Shown piece by piece: positions 18,897 to 28,205 of a DNA stretch of 64,000 bases; position 1 is the first letter of the stretch, and each line of letters opens with the position of its first letter. The notes under the pieces are model-generated. The model did not search any database. It was not told the DNA's origin and saw only the letters and a program-made list of their open reading frames with translations. Source of the stretch: JAAYUD01 sp963676865 (GTDB lineage: Bacteria; Bacteroidota; Bacteroidia; Bacteroidales; Bacteroidaceae); the NCBI GenBank assembly GCA_963676865.2, contig CAXXSS010000001.1, positions 1,798,001-1,862,000 on the forward strand, read 5' to 3'. Both the position numbers and the translations under genes were made by a program.

Positions 18897-19385
18897 TTAA
18901 TGCGGATACCAAAAGTCATATTTACCTGTCTTTATTCTTTCTGCAATGCTGGGGTAACGAATAACTACGCCAATATCTATATCTTTGTATTTATCCGTCA
19001 ATTCACCAATAAATTTTGTCGGTTGGTTAATATACCAAATATACCAATTATATGATTTTTCTTCTTTGCTGAAACCATAGTCTTCAGAATCTCTAAATAG
19101 AATATTCGTCACATCACCCAATTCGGAAGATTTCCCTACTTTGTACCACATATTCTGCTGAATGCCGAACTTTATTATCGTGTGGGCGTAGAAATCAACC
19201 TCATCTTTTACAATCTCTTCCATGTTCGGAATATAGTCCATGGGGTATTTCTGTTTAAACACTCTGATGACGCGAGTGTTTAGCATGGTCATATCGTCTG
19301 CAATATACTGAAAGAAACGTTTGTATTGATTGTCTACATCTACACAAAACACATAGCCTATTTTTGTTACAATTCTTTTTGCCAT
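18897..19385 (-). CDS. Hypothetical protein, faintly Imm26/immunity-like
   Basis: 162 residues, no signal peptide or membrane segment. It begins MAKRIVTKIGYVFCVDVD, then FFQYIADDMTMLNTRVIRVF and the aromatic-rich NWYIWYINQPTKF. The opening beta-rich KIGDVF-like pattern resembles small immunity proteins of the Imm26 type, but the likeness is too weak to assign. No toxin gene is adjacent. It stands alone between a terminator and the repeat-rich gene-free stretch, a setting that fits an accessory gene. Start is the ATG at 19385. Confidence 0.6.
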   Translation of the reverse strand: MAKRIVTKIGYVFCVDVDNQYKRFFQYIADDMTMLNTRVIRVFKQKYPMDYIPNMEEIVKDEVDFYAHTIIKFGIQQNMWYKVGKSSELGDVTNILFRDSEDYGFSKEEKSYNWYIWYINQPTKFIGELTDKYKDIDIGVVIRYPSIAERIKTGKYDFWYPH

Positions 19386-19686
19386 AGATCCTTTTTGTTG
19401 CTGTTGTTGAACTATTAAAATGAATGCTTCTAAATTTTGCTATACTCTTCTTATCCTTTTATTTTTGATGAGTAGATAAGATTATGTGTTTTATTTTTTC
19501 TTATACAAATATATGCAATATTTATGATAATCTGTTATATATTATGCTCTTTATTCTAATTATAGTGTTTTCTATCTCCATAGGATTTAGACCCAGTTCT
19601 TTTAATAACTTGATTCTTATCCCGAATTCAAGTATTAATAAATAAAGAAATGGCCACACTACACTCACTTTAGTGATATTTGCGAA

Positions 19687-19907
19687 GTGAATATGTATAG
19701 ATATTCTGATACTTTTTTATCCGACCTTGCCTTACAAGGTACTACAGGCAAGTATTTGAGGTGCCAACTTGCAGCCCGATTGTAAACCGAATTAGGATAA
19801 CGACTGACATGTACTGAATAAGTTTGTGTCAACTTATTCAGTACATGTCACAATAAGTGCCACTTCGATATGGTTAAAATAGTATCAGTATCGTCCTCGA
19901 TATTCAT
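19687..19907. repeat. MITE-like element, copy 1
   Basis: 221 bp with imperfect terminal inverted repeats of about 33 bp: left end GTGAATATGTATAGATATTC and continuing TGATACTTTTTTA; right end, reverse complemented, ATGAATAT...GATACTGATACTATTTTA. Both ends recur at 54621 and 56431. Its centre (19805-19850) is a perfect 20-bp stem with a 6-base loop containing TGTACTGAATAAGTT, which equals the end of the IS3 element at 56346. No coding capacity. Confidence 0.7.
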
Positions 19908-20064
19908 TCTCAGAAATGTGCTGAGAAACGACTTGAGGATAACCACCTATTGAATGGTGCGTTTCTATGTCAATGGGGTGTGCATCGTATAAAAATGAAA
20001 ACTTGTTAATCGTTGGTAATTAGAGCAATAGACCTTTTGGCGAAACGGTCTATATCATGTTGAA

Positions 20065-20126
20065 TTGTCGTATGTTAGTTTTTTCGGTGACGTCCTTAAG
20101 TTTTCGGAGAAACTAACATACGACAA
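20065..20126. repeat. Long-stem hairpin shared with 56784-56825
   Basis: 17-bp perfect arms (TTGTCGTATGTTAGTTT, 20065-20081, with 20110-20126). The left arm plus most of the loop, to about 20107, recurs in inverted orientation at 56784-56825. Confidence 0.75.
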
Positions 20127-20370
20127 CAATTTTAGGAGCATATGTCGTTTCGATAACATAAAGAAGGCATTCATTCGAGTGTGCGAACCGCTTCTATGCG
20201 GTTAACGGAAGAAGAAGCATGCCGATGGATTGTCGCATTCGCTTGCTCAAAAACTTTCATCGCGAATGAGCTGCTTGTCTGGATGAATAGAATATACTCG
20301 TTTTTGCGAAAACGGGCTTTCAACTATCTGTAGAGTATCATTTAGAATCGTTCTAAGAAGAGGTCCGCCG

Positions 20371-20420
20371 AAAATAAGGTGCCTACAATATGCTCTTGAC
20401 TCGATTTTCGGACCTTTTTT
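20371..20420 (+). terminator. Terminator-like hairpin in gene-free stretch
   Basis: Arms AGGTCCG...AAAAT and ATTTTCGGACCT, followed directly by TTTTTT. No gene that would use it is visible upstream on the plus strand, so the hairpin may be a relic or end an unseen transcript. Confidence 0.5.
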
Positions 20421-20661
20421 CGCTGGCGTTGTATACGGTGCGTCGTTAACCTACTGTGGGATAGTGCGTAATGGTGTCATACGGAGGTGGCAAAGCCTCC
20501 CGTAATTTGAGAAATTGTCTCTAAGAATTTTAATTGATGTAAAGATAAACCTATGTATGTTCCCTACGCTTTTGCTAGTGAATCGTATTTTTTGCTGTTC
20601 CAGTCAGAATACAGATGACAATTATATCGTATTCGAACGGGTAATATTGCCGAAGAAGAGG

Positions 20662-22755
20662 CTATCTCCTTATGATGCCGGACAATGGAGAACGCCCACT
20701 TTCACTCAAAGCTTCGATAGCAAAATAGTAGGTTGTTGCTTTGTCCATACCTCGGAAGTCGTATTTTTCTGTTCCCAGCACAGTGATCGAATTATACATT
20801 TTATCGGGGGCTATGCCGTAATAAATATTGTAGCCATAAGCTTTGAGAGATTTCTGCCACGTTATCATGGCATTGCGGGGATCTTTCTTGTCGCGCACTA
20901 CGTTGAACTTCTTTATGGGCAATGGTAGTTTGTCCTTATCATAGCCAAATACTCGGAAGCCCGATAGTGCCAATTGTCCGGATGCTACATGAATATTCTC
21001 GAATTTTAAATATCGGGTCTGTAGCGGTTCGTTGAGTTCTATATAGTCGTGTGGTACGTCTTTGTCGTTGTTGGATTTGTCTGCTACCAACTCCCAATGG
21101 ATGCCGTCAATGGAGTGATATATCCGGTATTGATGATATAAATCCATCGCTCTGTTATATTGGTCGGCATGGTGGTCGTAGTAGTTTATCTGAATAGCTC
21201 TGACAGTTTCTATTTTCCCCAAATCCATTTTCAACCATTCTTCCGGTCCGCCTGTCTTGGCCGCCCAATAGGTGCGCATCGATTCGTCGTCGGCAAAGCG
21301 CCCTTCGAAAATGCTATCCGTTGAAGAAACTTCGATCGGTTTGTTGTAAGACAATAACATCCAGCCGGTGAAACGTTGGGAAGGATCTTTTATATCGTTG
21401 ACGGCAGAGTAGGTGGGATAATCTCCAAAGGCACTCGAGGAATACATGATTCCATCTTTATCGAAAGCGGCGGGATATATCCCGATGCGTCGTTCGAACT
21501 TATATTTTAAAGACAACATGCAAGTGGATACGTGCCAGTAGTTGCCCGATAAGTCGGCAAAGGTTCCTCCGTGTCCCGAACCTTGAACATATCCGCCTGG
21601 TTTGTAGCTCATCGGATTATGCTTTTGGTAGGTGAAAGGTCCCAAGGGAGAATTGCCCACATAGACACCATCGCCATAAACTTTAAATTCGGTACCGGGT
21701 GCACCATACTGCAAGTAGTACTTGCCTTGGTGTTTGGTCATGAAAGCGCCTTCGACAAACGGTGCCAGTGTGAGCGAGTCGTCATTGTTCATACCAAAAC
21801 GTTCCCATCCGTGTTCTTTGGGATGAAGCAATAGCATGTTTTTTATTTTGCTGATGGGGTAGAAGTCGCGTGTGTCAATTTCTACACCTTTGACCGGATA
21901 TTCGTTGCTCGATCCGTAATATAAGTAAAGTCTGCCATCGTCGTCCCTGAATATGTAGGGATCCCAAGCGGGCAAAACAGTCTTTTCGACATACCTTTTG
22001 AAACGTCCCGATTTGGGTTGAGTGGTATACCACACCGGTAGTCCTTCGTAGGTGCAACCTACATAAAACAAGGTATCGCCACTGACAAATGCCGCAGGAG
22101 CGCAAAGATCGTCGTCGGTTGGCTTACGTTGAAAAGAGGCGGGGATGAATTCCCAATTCACCAAATCTTTTGAGCAATTGTACCCTCCTTGATTTGTAGA
22201 AAATAGGTAGTATTCGTTTTTGTAGACCAACGCCATAGGATCGGCCGTAGAGCGAAAAGAATTGCCCTCTTTGGCGTTGTCGTTGTAGGGCTCGAAATTG
22301 TAACTGATGTTTACGGGGTTGCAGAAAGTACGATTACTCGGTTTGTTAATATCGTACCAGCGCGTAGCCAATGTTTGATACCGCTTAGGCAGGATACGAT
22401 TCTCGTTTTCCATGCAAATATGGATGTCGTTGTCGGCGAGTTGTAATATCTGATTATAAAGTTTCTTTTGAGGATAATACACATAGAGGTGGCGGTCGTC
22501 ATCGCTGCCTTTCAGTTCGAAACGTCCTTCAATATCGGTATTGCAATGGATGGGAGAAGCAAAAAACATCACAGTAGCTCCTTCTAGAGGATGTCCTTGA
22601 GAGTCTGTTACGATACCCTTTATCATTCGTTCGTGAGTGGTAGGAATATAGTAATTGCTGATTTGTCCTTTTACTACTTTGGCTGCCTGCGCAAAAGTAT
22701 TGGCGGGCATCAGACATAAACATACGAAGAAAATTGCATTGAAGAAACGTGCCAT
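20662..22755 (-). CDS. GH43-like secreted glycoside hydrolase with F5/8C and Fn3 domains
   Basis: About 697 residues from the ATG at 22755 (an upstream TTG at 22764 is less likely). Order: signal peptide ending ANTFAQ; a CarboxypepD_reg-like beta-sandwich (about 45-110: GIVTDSQGHPLEGATVMFF); a five-bladed propeller (about 160-470) with the three acidic sites expected for GH43, Asp in STADPMALVY, Asp in AWDPYIFRDDDG and Glu in FVEGAFMTK; an F5/8 type C carbohydrate-binding domain (about 480-620); and a fibronectin III-like end. All three putative catalytic residues are present. It is the last gene of the GH144/GH3 PUL, 156 bp after GH3. GH43 enzymes usually act on arabinans, xylans or galactans, so its part in beta-1,2-glucan use is unclear. 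Confidence 0.82.
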   Translation of the reverse strand: MARFFNAIFFVCLCLMPANTFAQAAKVVKGQISNYYIPTTHERMIKGIVTDSQGHPLEGATVMFFASPIHCNTDIEGRFELKGSDDDRHLYVYYPQKKLYNQILQLADNDIHICMENENRILPKRYQTLATRWYDINKPSNRTFCNPVNISYNFEPYNDNAKEGNSFRSTADPMALVYKNEYYLFSTNQGGYNCSKDLVNWEFIPASFQRKPTDDDLCAPAAFVSGDTLFYVGCTYEGLPVWYTTQPKSGRFKRYVEKTVLPAWDPYIFRDDDGRLYLYYGSSNEYPVKGVEIDTRDFYPISKIKNMLLLHPKEHGWERFGMNNDDSLTLAPFVEGAFMTKHQGKYYLQYGAPGTEFKVYGDGVYVGNSPLGPFTYQKHNPMSYKPGGYVQGSGHGGTFADLSGNYWHVSTCMLSLKYKFERRIGIYPAAFDKDGIMYSSSAFGDYPTYSAVNDIKDPSQRFTGWMLLSYNKPIEVSSTDSIFEGRFADDESMRTYWAAKTGGPEEWLKMDLGKIETVRAIQINYYDHHADQYNRAMDLYHQYRIYHSIDGIHWELVADKSNNDKDVPHDYIELNEPLQTRYLKFENIHVASGQLALSGFRVFGYDKDKLPLPIKKFNVVRDKKDPRNAMITWQKSLKAYGYNIYYGIAPDKMYNSITVLGTEKYDFRGMDKATTYYFAIEALSESGRSPLSGIIRR

Positions 22756-22847
22756 GTTGAACAATCTTTTGAGTAAACTTAATATTAAGAACAGTATCCA
22801 AAAACCAAAATGTTGTATTATTATCTAATAATGGTTTGCCTTATAAC

Positions 22848-22879
22848 GGATAGAGGAACTTATTTCAGTTCCTCCATCC
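22848..22879 (-). terminator. Hairpin between GH3 and GH43-like genes
   Basis: 13-bp arms with one mismatch (GGATAGAGGAACT / AGTTCCTCCATCC) and a 6-base loop. It has no U-tract on the minus strand, so it may attenuate transcription or protect mRNA rather than terminate fully. Confidence 0.5.
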
Positions 22880-22911
22880 CATTTGCACACTACTATCTAT
22901 ATAATCTCATC

Positions 22912-25218
22912 TCATTCGAGTCTGAACGATTGTGTTTGTACATCTTCACTATTGGCTCCTATCATTACCTGAAATTCTCCCGGCTCGGCTACATGTTGTA
23001 GATTCTCGTTATAGTATTTCAGAAGATCGGTTGTGATGGTGAAATCTACCGTTTTGCTTTCGCCTGCTTTCAGATGAATGCGTTGGAATCCTTTGAGTTC
23101 TTTCACCGGTCGTGACGAAGTAGCTACCACGTCTCTGATATACATTTGTACAACCTCGTCACCTTCGCGGGTACCTGTATTTTGTACGGTGACACTTGCT
23201 GTGATGCTGCCATCGCTATTCATGGTTGACGAGCTAAGCGTAACGGGGCTATATTTGTAAGTTGTATAACTCAATCCGTAACCGAAAGGATAAAGCATGT
23301 CATTGGTTACATCCAAGTATCCTGTACGGAACTTCTGGAACCAACCGTTTTTGTCCATCGGCCGGCCGGTGTTCAGATGGTTGTAAGAATAGGGCAACTG
23401 TCCTACAGTCTGTGGGAAAGAAGTGGTCAGTTTTCCGCTCGGATTTACATCTCCAAATAGCACATCTCCTAGAGCCAAGGCTGTTTCGCTACCTCCAAAC
23501 CATACGTTGAGAATGGCCGGAACGTTCGCTTTCTCCCAAGTGAGCACTACGGGGCGACCCGTGAAGAGTACCAATACTACAGGCTTGCATGTCTTGAGTA
23601 GGGCTTGGAGTAGGGCATGTTGTGAATCGAGCATCTCGAGTTGAGAACGGCTTGAGCTTTCTCCACTCATTGCTTCGGCTTCGCCTAGAGTAGCTACAAT
23701 GACATCCGATTGGGCTGCCACGTCCAATGCTTCTTTGAGTAAATCGGCATCGCTACGGTTGTCGCGTCCCAATTTGTTGCCGAAGATTGTAGCACGATCT
23801 TCGTATTGTGCATCGCTTACCAAGTTGCTGCCTTTGGCATAGAGTATGGTCGCTTTATCGCCTGCCATTTGTTTTAGACCTTCGTAAACTGATAAGTATT
23901 CGTTGCGTCTTGTGGCAACACTCCAACTTCCCGGCAAATTATTGCGGGTGTTTCCCATCGGCCCGATGATGGCAATGGTACCTTTGCGTTGCAGAGGCAA
24001 GAGGTTGTTATCGTTCTTGAGTAACACAAAACTTTCGGTCGCCAGTTTGTGGGCGGCAGCACGATGTTCGGCCGTGAAAATATCTTTCTTAGCTCTCGAG
24101 TCGTCCAAGTATTTGTATGGATCGGCAAAAAGTCCCAGTTTATATTTAGCTTCCAATACACGTCGGCAAGCAGTATTTATATCGTCTATGGTTATTTTGC
24201 CCTCTTCGAGAGATTTCTTCAGCGTATTCAAGAATGCGCTGGATACCATATCCATATCGACACCGGCTTTCAGTGAGCGTGCGGCTACTTCCTGCTCGTT
24301 GCCAATGCCGTGGTTAATAAGTTCTGTAACGGCTGTATAGTCTGTTGCAACAAAACCTTTGAATCCCCAATCGTTTCTTAACAGGTCGGTGAGCAGCCAG
24401 TGGTTTGCTGTTGCAGGAATACCGTTGATCGTATTGAAAGAAGTCATTACGCTTTCGGCTCCGGCGTTGACTGCTGCCTGATAGGGAGCCAGATATTCGT
24501 TGTACATTCTATATTTGCTCATATCTACGGTGTTGTAGTCTCTTCCTGCTTCGGCACCCCCATAAAGAGCAAAATGCTTGATGCAAGCCATAATGTCGGT
24601 ATTGGAAGAGAAGTCTTGCTGATAACCCTTTACCATAGCCTGTGCAATGGCCGATCCTAAGAACGGGTCTTCGCCCGAACCTTCGGATATTCTTCCCCAG
24701 CGGGCATCATGACAGATATCGACCATGGGGCTGAATGTCCAACATATTCCGTCGGCACTGGCTTCGATAGCGGCAACACGTGCTGAGTTCTGAATGGCTG
24801 GAATATCCCAGCTGCACGACATACCGAGTGGGATGGGGAAAGTTGTTTCGTAACCGTGAACAACATCCAGACCGAAGATAAGAGGAATATGCAGGCGGCT
24901 CTTTTCTACTGCCAGCTTTTGCATGGCGCGAATATCTTTTGTCCCTTTCATGTTGAGTATGGCACCGACTTTTCCGTCGCATACCATTTGTGCCACTCCA
25001 TTGCTTTTTATTTCTCCAGTCACAGCACCGTCGGAAGTAGGCAGGTTAAGCTGTCCTATCTTCTCTTCAATAGTCATCTTATTCATCAGATTGTCGATGA
25101 ACTGTTCCATGGATTGCGGTGTTTTATTCACCTTTGTCGTTTTTTTGACCGGCTTACCTGCTATAGCTAATAAACTTGGCAATAGTAGCAGGATAAGTAA
25201 GTAGCTCTTCATTTTCAT
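22912..25218 (-). CDS. GH3 family beta-glucosidase (BglX-like)
   Basis: 768 residues with a Sec signal peptide (to about residue 21, ending LLAIAGK). The GH3 N-terminal barrel has LIFGLDVVHG, KHFALYG, and the nucleophile Asp in GFVATDY; the C-terminal domain carries an acid/base candidate Glu in GEAEAMSGESSSR; a fibronectin III-like domain (about 680-765, GDEVVQMYIRDVVATSSRPVKELKGF) ends the protein. It would hydrolyse beta-glucosides in the periplasm. Next to a GH144-like gene and SusCD it matches the arrangement of the characterised sophorose-preferring GH3 locus of B. thetaiotaomicron, so beta-1,2-linked gluco-oligosaccharides are the likely substrate. Confidence 0.93.
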   Translation of the reverse strand: MKMKSYLLILLLLPSLLAIAGKPVKKTTKVNKTPQSMEQFIDNLMNKMTIEEKIGQLNLPTSDGAVTGEIKSNGVAQMVCDGKVGAILNMKGTKDIRAMQKLAVEKSRLHIPLIFGLDVVHGYETTFPIPLGMSCSWDIPAIQNSARVAAIEASADGICWTFSPMVDICHDARWGRISEGSGEDPFLGSAIAQAMVKGYQQDFSSNTDIMACIKHFALYGGAEAGRDYNTVDMSKYRMYNEYLAPYQAAVNAGAESVMTSFNTINGIPATANHWLLTDLLRNDWGFKGFVATDYTAVTELINHGIGNEQEVAARSLKAGVDMDMVSSAFLNTLKKSLEEGKITIDDINTACRRVLEAKYKLGLFADPYKYLDDSRAKKDIFTAEHRAAAHKLATESFVLLKNDNNLLPLQRKGTIAIIGPMGNTRNNLPGSWSVATRRNEYLSVYEGLKQMAGDKATILYAKGSNLVSDAQYEDRATIFGNKLGRDNRSDADLLKEALDVAAQSDVIVATLGEAEAMSGESSSRSQLEMLDSQHALLQALLKTCKPVVLVLFTGRPVVLTWEKANVPAILNVWFGGSETALALGDVLFGDVNPSGKLTTSFPQTVGQLPYSYNHLNTGRPMDKNGWFQKFRTGYLDVTNDMLYPFGYGLSYTTYKYSPVTLSSSTMNSDGSITASVTVQNTGTREGDEVVQMYIRDVVATSSRPVKELKGFQRIHLKAGESKTVDFTITTDLLKYYNENLQHVAEPGEFQVMIGANSEDVQTQSFRLE

Positions 25219-25243
25219 TATGTAAGATGTGTATAGTTAATAA

Positions 25244-26614
25244 TCAATATGTAAAACCTAGTTTTTGGAGTCCTGCCTGAACTTCGGGGCAACTCATAAA
25301 CAGTTTCCAAAGCAATCCGCTACGGTAATTTTCTATCATCGGGGCAATGGTGCACTGATCGATAGCCAGATAGTGGGGTACTGTCCAATCGGCCGTTTCG
25401 GAGAAAGCGTCATAAAAGCCATACTTTCCCCATATCCAGTTGCCTTTATTCCAGAAGTATCTTAAAGCTTTCATCGATTGCTCGGGAGTATAGGGGAAAC
25501 TGGATAATGCCGCGGTGGGTGTAATGACTCCCAAATCGTTATTGGGTGCATGTGCCGAGTAGCCATCGATAGAATAGCTTGCCGTCAGTCCCCAGCAGTT
25601 TTCGCCATATCCTTTATAGTGTTTGGGATTGTCTACGCAATAGGCATAATCCGATAGCGCATGATTCTGTACGACTTTCCAATATTCGGCATATTCATCT
25701 TTCAGATTGGTTGGGTTTAAGCCTATCCATGAGTAATGAGCCCAAAAGAGTGGACCTCCGGTAGCCTCGGCTCCATTGTGTTTCAATTCGAGAGGATAGC
25801 CATAGGCTACTGCCGAACTTACAATACCTCCTCCTCTTGCCCAGCAATTGTGGTAGGCCGAAGCAGAAATGGAGTGTGTTGGCGAGGAAGCGGCAAGTAT
25901 ATACGTAATCATCGTTTCGTTGTATCCTTCGAGAGGAAAGTTCATTTGAAAATCATAATCGGGCGACCAATGCCAATATAGTTTGTCTTGTCCGTTTTGG
26001 TACCAATCAAACTCCATCGTTTTCCATAGAGCGTCTATCTTATCGGCCAACTGTTGCTCTGCTTGGTTGCCACCTTTAAAGTATTGTCTTACACAAAGCA
26101 GACTCTGCATCATGAAAGAGCTTTCTACCAAGTCACCGCCGTCGTCTTTCGTTCCGAAAGGTTTTACTTTGCCCGAAGGGCCATACAGCCAATGTGGCCA
26201 GACGCCATGGAAGCGATCGGCTCGCGATAGATAGTCAACAATCTTAGTGAGTCTTTTTAGTCCTGCGTCGCGTGTTATAAATCCTCTTTCGATAGCTACC
26301 AAAATACCTGCCACACCGAATCCACTACCTCCAAGAGTAACCACCGATGAGTCGTGCTCCGGATAGACACCGTCGAGGTGAATTCGCTCGGGTGCCATGC
26401 CTGATATTGGTTCTGCTCCATCCCACATGTAGTTGAAATGAACTTTCTGAATATAATCCAGAAAAGCATCATCGTTTGTGAAAGAGGTGGGGCGTGTTAC
26501 ATCCAACGTATCGGGCTTTGTTGTATTGGCTCCGTTTCCATTTGAGGCAGAAGCACAACCCCAGCAGCTCACAAGTAGAATATATAGTGCTATCTTCTTA
26601 ATAGTACTTATCAT
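25244..26614 (-). CDS. GH144-like lipoprotein (probable endo-beta-1,2-glucanase)
   Basis: 456 residues with a lipoprotein signal (LLVSCWGCASAS). The rest is an (alpha/alpha)6-barrel family long annotated as glucoamylase: FLDYIQKVHFNYMWDGAEP, VVTLGGSGFGVAGILVAIERGF, GVWPHWLYGPSGKV, DGGDLVESSFMMQSLL, and LNPTNLKDEYAEYW. Characterised members of this family (GH144) are endo-beta-1,2-glucanases that release sophorose-type oligosaccharides. It is placed between SusD and GH3, with a 26-bp gap to GH3, so it would cut polymer at or near the outer membrane and GH3 would finish the products. A beta-glucanase of another linkage is possible. Confidence 0.82.
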   Translation of the reverse strand: MISTIKKIALYILLVSCWGCASASNGNGANTTKPDTLDVTRPTSFTNDDAFLDYIQKVHFNYMWDGAEPISGMAPERIHLDGVYPEHDSSVVTLGGSGFGVAGILVAIERGFITRDAGLKRLTKIVDYLSRADRFHGVWPHWLYGPSGKVKPFGTKDDGGDLVESSFMMQSLLCVRQYFKGGNQAEQQLADKIDALWKTMEFDWYQNGQDKLYWHWSPDYDFQMNFPLEGYNETMITYILAASSPTHSISASAYHNCWARGGGIVSSAVAYGYPLELKHNGAEATGGPLFWAHYSWIGLNPTNLKDEYAEYWKVVQNHALSDYAYCVDNPKHYKGYGENCWGLTASYSIDGYSAHAPNNDLGVITPTAALSSFPYTPEQSMKALRYFWNKGNWIWGKYGFYDAFSETADWTVPHYLAIDQCTIAPMIENYRSGLLWKLFMSCPEVQAGLQKLGFTY

Positions 26615-26680
26615 ATGATCGTTTTTTTATGATAATCAAATATCAATCTTATTATTGTTTTTATTCCTGAATTTGTAATA

Positions 26681-26712
26681 TAGTGCTGTAGCAAATGACT
26701 GCTACAGCACTA
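26681..26712 (-). promoter_or_regulatory. Perfect hairpin between susD and the GH144-like gene
   Basis: 12-bp perfect arms (TAGTGCTGTAGC / GCTACAGCACTA) and an 8-base loop, 10 bp after the SusD stop. No U-tract follows on the minus strand. A hairpin here would lower expression of the enzymes relative to SusC/SusD or stabilise the SusCD message. Confidence 0.6.
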
Positions 26713-26721
26713 ATGAGATTA

Positions 26722-28185
26722 TTATTCTACTACATTTTCGCTCAATTGCGGCGAGATATCTATCGCTGCTTTTGGAATCGGGAAATATTGTTTATCTTGT
26801 GTATACGTATACCCTTCGCTGGTGAGTACGCTGACAGCCTTTCCGGTTCTAACCAAATCGTTAAAGCGGTCGCCCCACTCCATGCAAAGTTCCATGCGGC
26901 GTTCATCCAATATTCCATCGAGTGTCAAAGACGAAACGGTAGGCATATTTGCACGAGTACGAACCTGATTGAATTTTGCGATACCGTCGCTTAGATTTTG
27001 ATTCAATTGGAGACATGCTTCGGCATACATCAGTAATACATCTGCATAACGGAAGACTCTCACATTGTTGTTGCAACCGTAATCTGTTCGGCCTGGTGTT
27101 AATTCGGAAGCAGGTGTATAAGCTTTCCCGTTGTAGCAACCTGTTTCAGCTCCTTGTGCCGGACGGATAACATCACCCCAATCGGTGGTTGTGCCCGCGT
27201 ATAGGAAATCGTTTTGTGCACGAACTGTTTCTCCACGTGCTGTTGCCCAATCGCGGAAATTCTTGTTCGGGCTGATCCAACCCCAACCTGAAATATTACC
27301 ATTGTTGGCCGGACCTTGGAACCCAAACCAAGCGTTGGTTCCGACTACATCTCCCGAACCTGTTCCGAAGTCTGTTGTTTGTATCTCGAAAAGTGATTCA
27401 TCGCAAAGCTTTCCCGGTATTTTGAACAACTCTTTATAGTTGGAATACAAAGAGAACTTTCCATTGTCAACGATATCTTTCGTCAGATCGTAAACTTTCT
27501 GATAATTGTTCTGATTCAGATAAATCTTAGCAGCCAGCATCTCTGCGGTATAAGCCGTTACTGCTCCTATGTGGTCCATCTGATTAGGACGGCACTTTTG
27601 GCAATTATCTATAGCATACTGCAAATCTTCGAGTGCATAAGCATAAACCGAATTCACACTTCTGCGGTGTACGTCTGACTGATCGTTTGTCTTGAGAATA
27701 GGCACCGGACCGAAGAGCTGAACAAGACGATAATAAGCATAAGCGCGGAGAAAGCGAACTTCACCCTGATAAGAATGATTGGTTGCAAGACTTGTGCCCG
27801 AACAATTTGCTTCGAATTTCTGTAGATCAACTAATGCAGTATTGCAATATTTAATGAGGCGATAATACAAAACACTGAAAGGTTCGTTCCAAAACCAAAG
27901 AGTATTATCATACTTATAGTTGTTCAATTTCACCCAATCGTCTCCGGTAGTACCGGGATCTACATCATCATCGCGGGTAATTGTCATGCCATAGACCGCC
28001 CAATGGGTTCCTTCTGATCTCACCCAAGAGTAAACGCCCGAAACAGGAGCATACATATTGGATATATCGGTATAGTCAACAGTCTTAGAGTCGACTGTCA
28101 CTTCGGGAGCTTTGTCCAAGTAATTACTACAACTACTTATAAGCAGTATGAATAGTAGACAAAAGATGGATTTTAAATATTTCAT
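26722..28185 (-). CDS. SusD/RagB-family outer-membrane glycan-binding lipoprotein
   Basis: 487 residues with signal peptide and lipobox (LLISSCSNYLDK). Family features: N-terminal SusD-like domain, TPR helices (VRFLRAYAYYRLVQLFGPVPIL), and the RagB/SusD C-terminal end VFRYADVLLMYAEACLQ... ILDERRMELCMEWGDRFNDLVRTG...YFPIPKAAID. SusD proteins lie on the cell surface as the lid of the SusC channel and bind the glycan. It follows SusC by 20 bp in the same operon. Confidence 0.95.
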   Translation of the reverse strand: MKYLKSIFCLLFILLISSCSNYLDKAPEVTVDSKTVDYTDISNMYAPVSGVYSWVRSEGTHWAVYGMTITRDDDVDPGTTGDDWVKLNNYKYDNTLWFWNEPFSVLYYRLIKYCNTALVDLQKFEANCSGTSLATNHSYQGEVRFLRAYAYYRLVQLFGPVPILKTNDQSDVHRRSVNSVYAYALEDLQYAIDNCQKCRPNQMDHIGAVTAYTAEMLAAKIYLNQNNYQKVYDLTKDIVDNGKFSLYSNYKELFKIPGKLCDESLFEIQTTDFGTGSGDVVGTNAWFGFQGPANNGNISGWGWISPNKNFRDWATARGETVRAQNDFLYAGTTTDWGDVIRPAQGAETGCYNGKAYTPASELTPGRTDYGCNNNVRVFRYADVLLMYAEACLQLNQNLSDGIAKFNQVRTRANMPTVSSLTLDGILDERRMELCMEWGDRFNDLVRTGKAVSVLTSEGYTYTQDKQYFPIPKAAIDISPQLSENVVE

Positions 28186-28205
28186 GTTATTATTACTTTA
28201 ATAGG

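Larger units (their letters stand above)
19386..20661. other. Gene-free, repeat-rich stretch
   Basis: No credible gene is seen in about 1.3 kb. It holds a MITE-like element (19687-19907), a small hairpin near 20029-20054 (ATAGACC / GGTCTAT), a long-arm hairpin sharing sequence with the region before adenine deaminase (20065-20126), and a terminator-like hairpin (20371-20420). The frame at 20515-20928 is antisense to the end of the GH43-like gene and is discounted. Confidence 0.7.

Noticed and set aside
20515..20928. Plus-strand reading frame of 137 residues
   Set aside because: It runs antisense into the GH43-like gene and has no family likeness, promoter or sensible composition.
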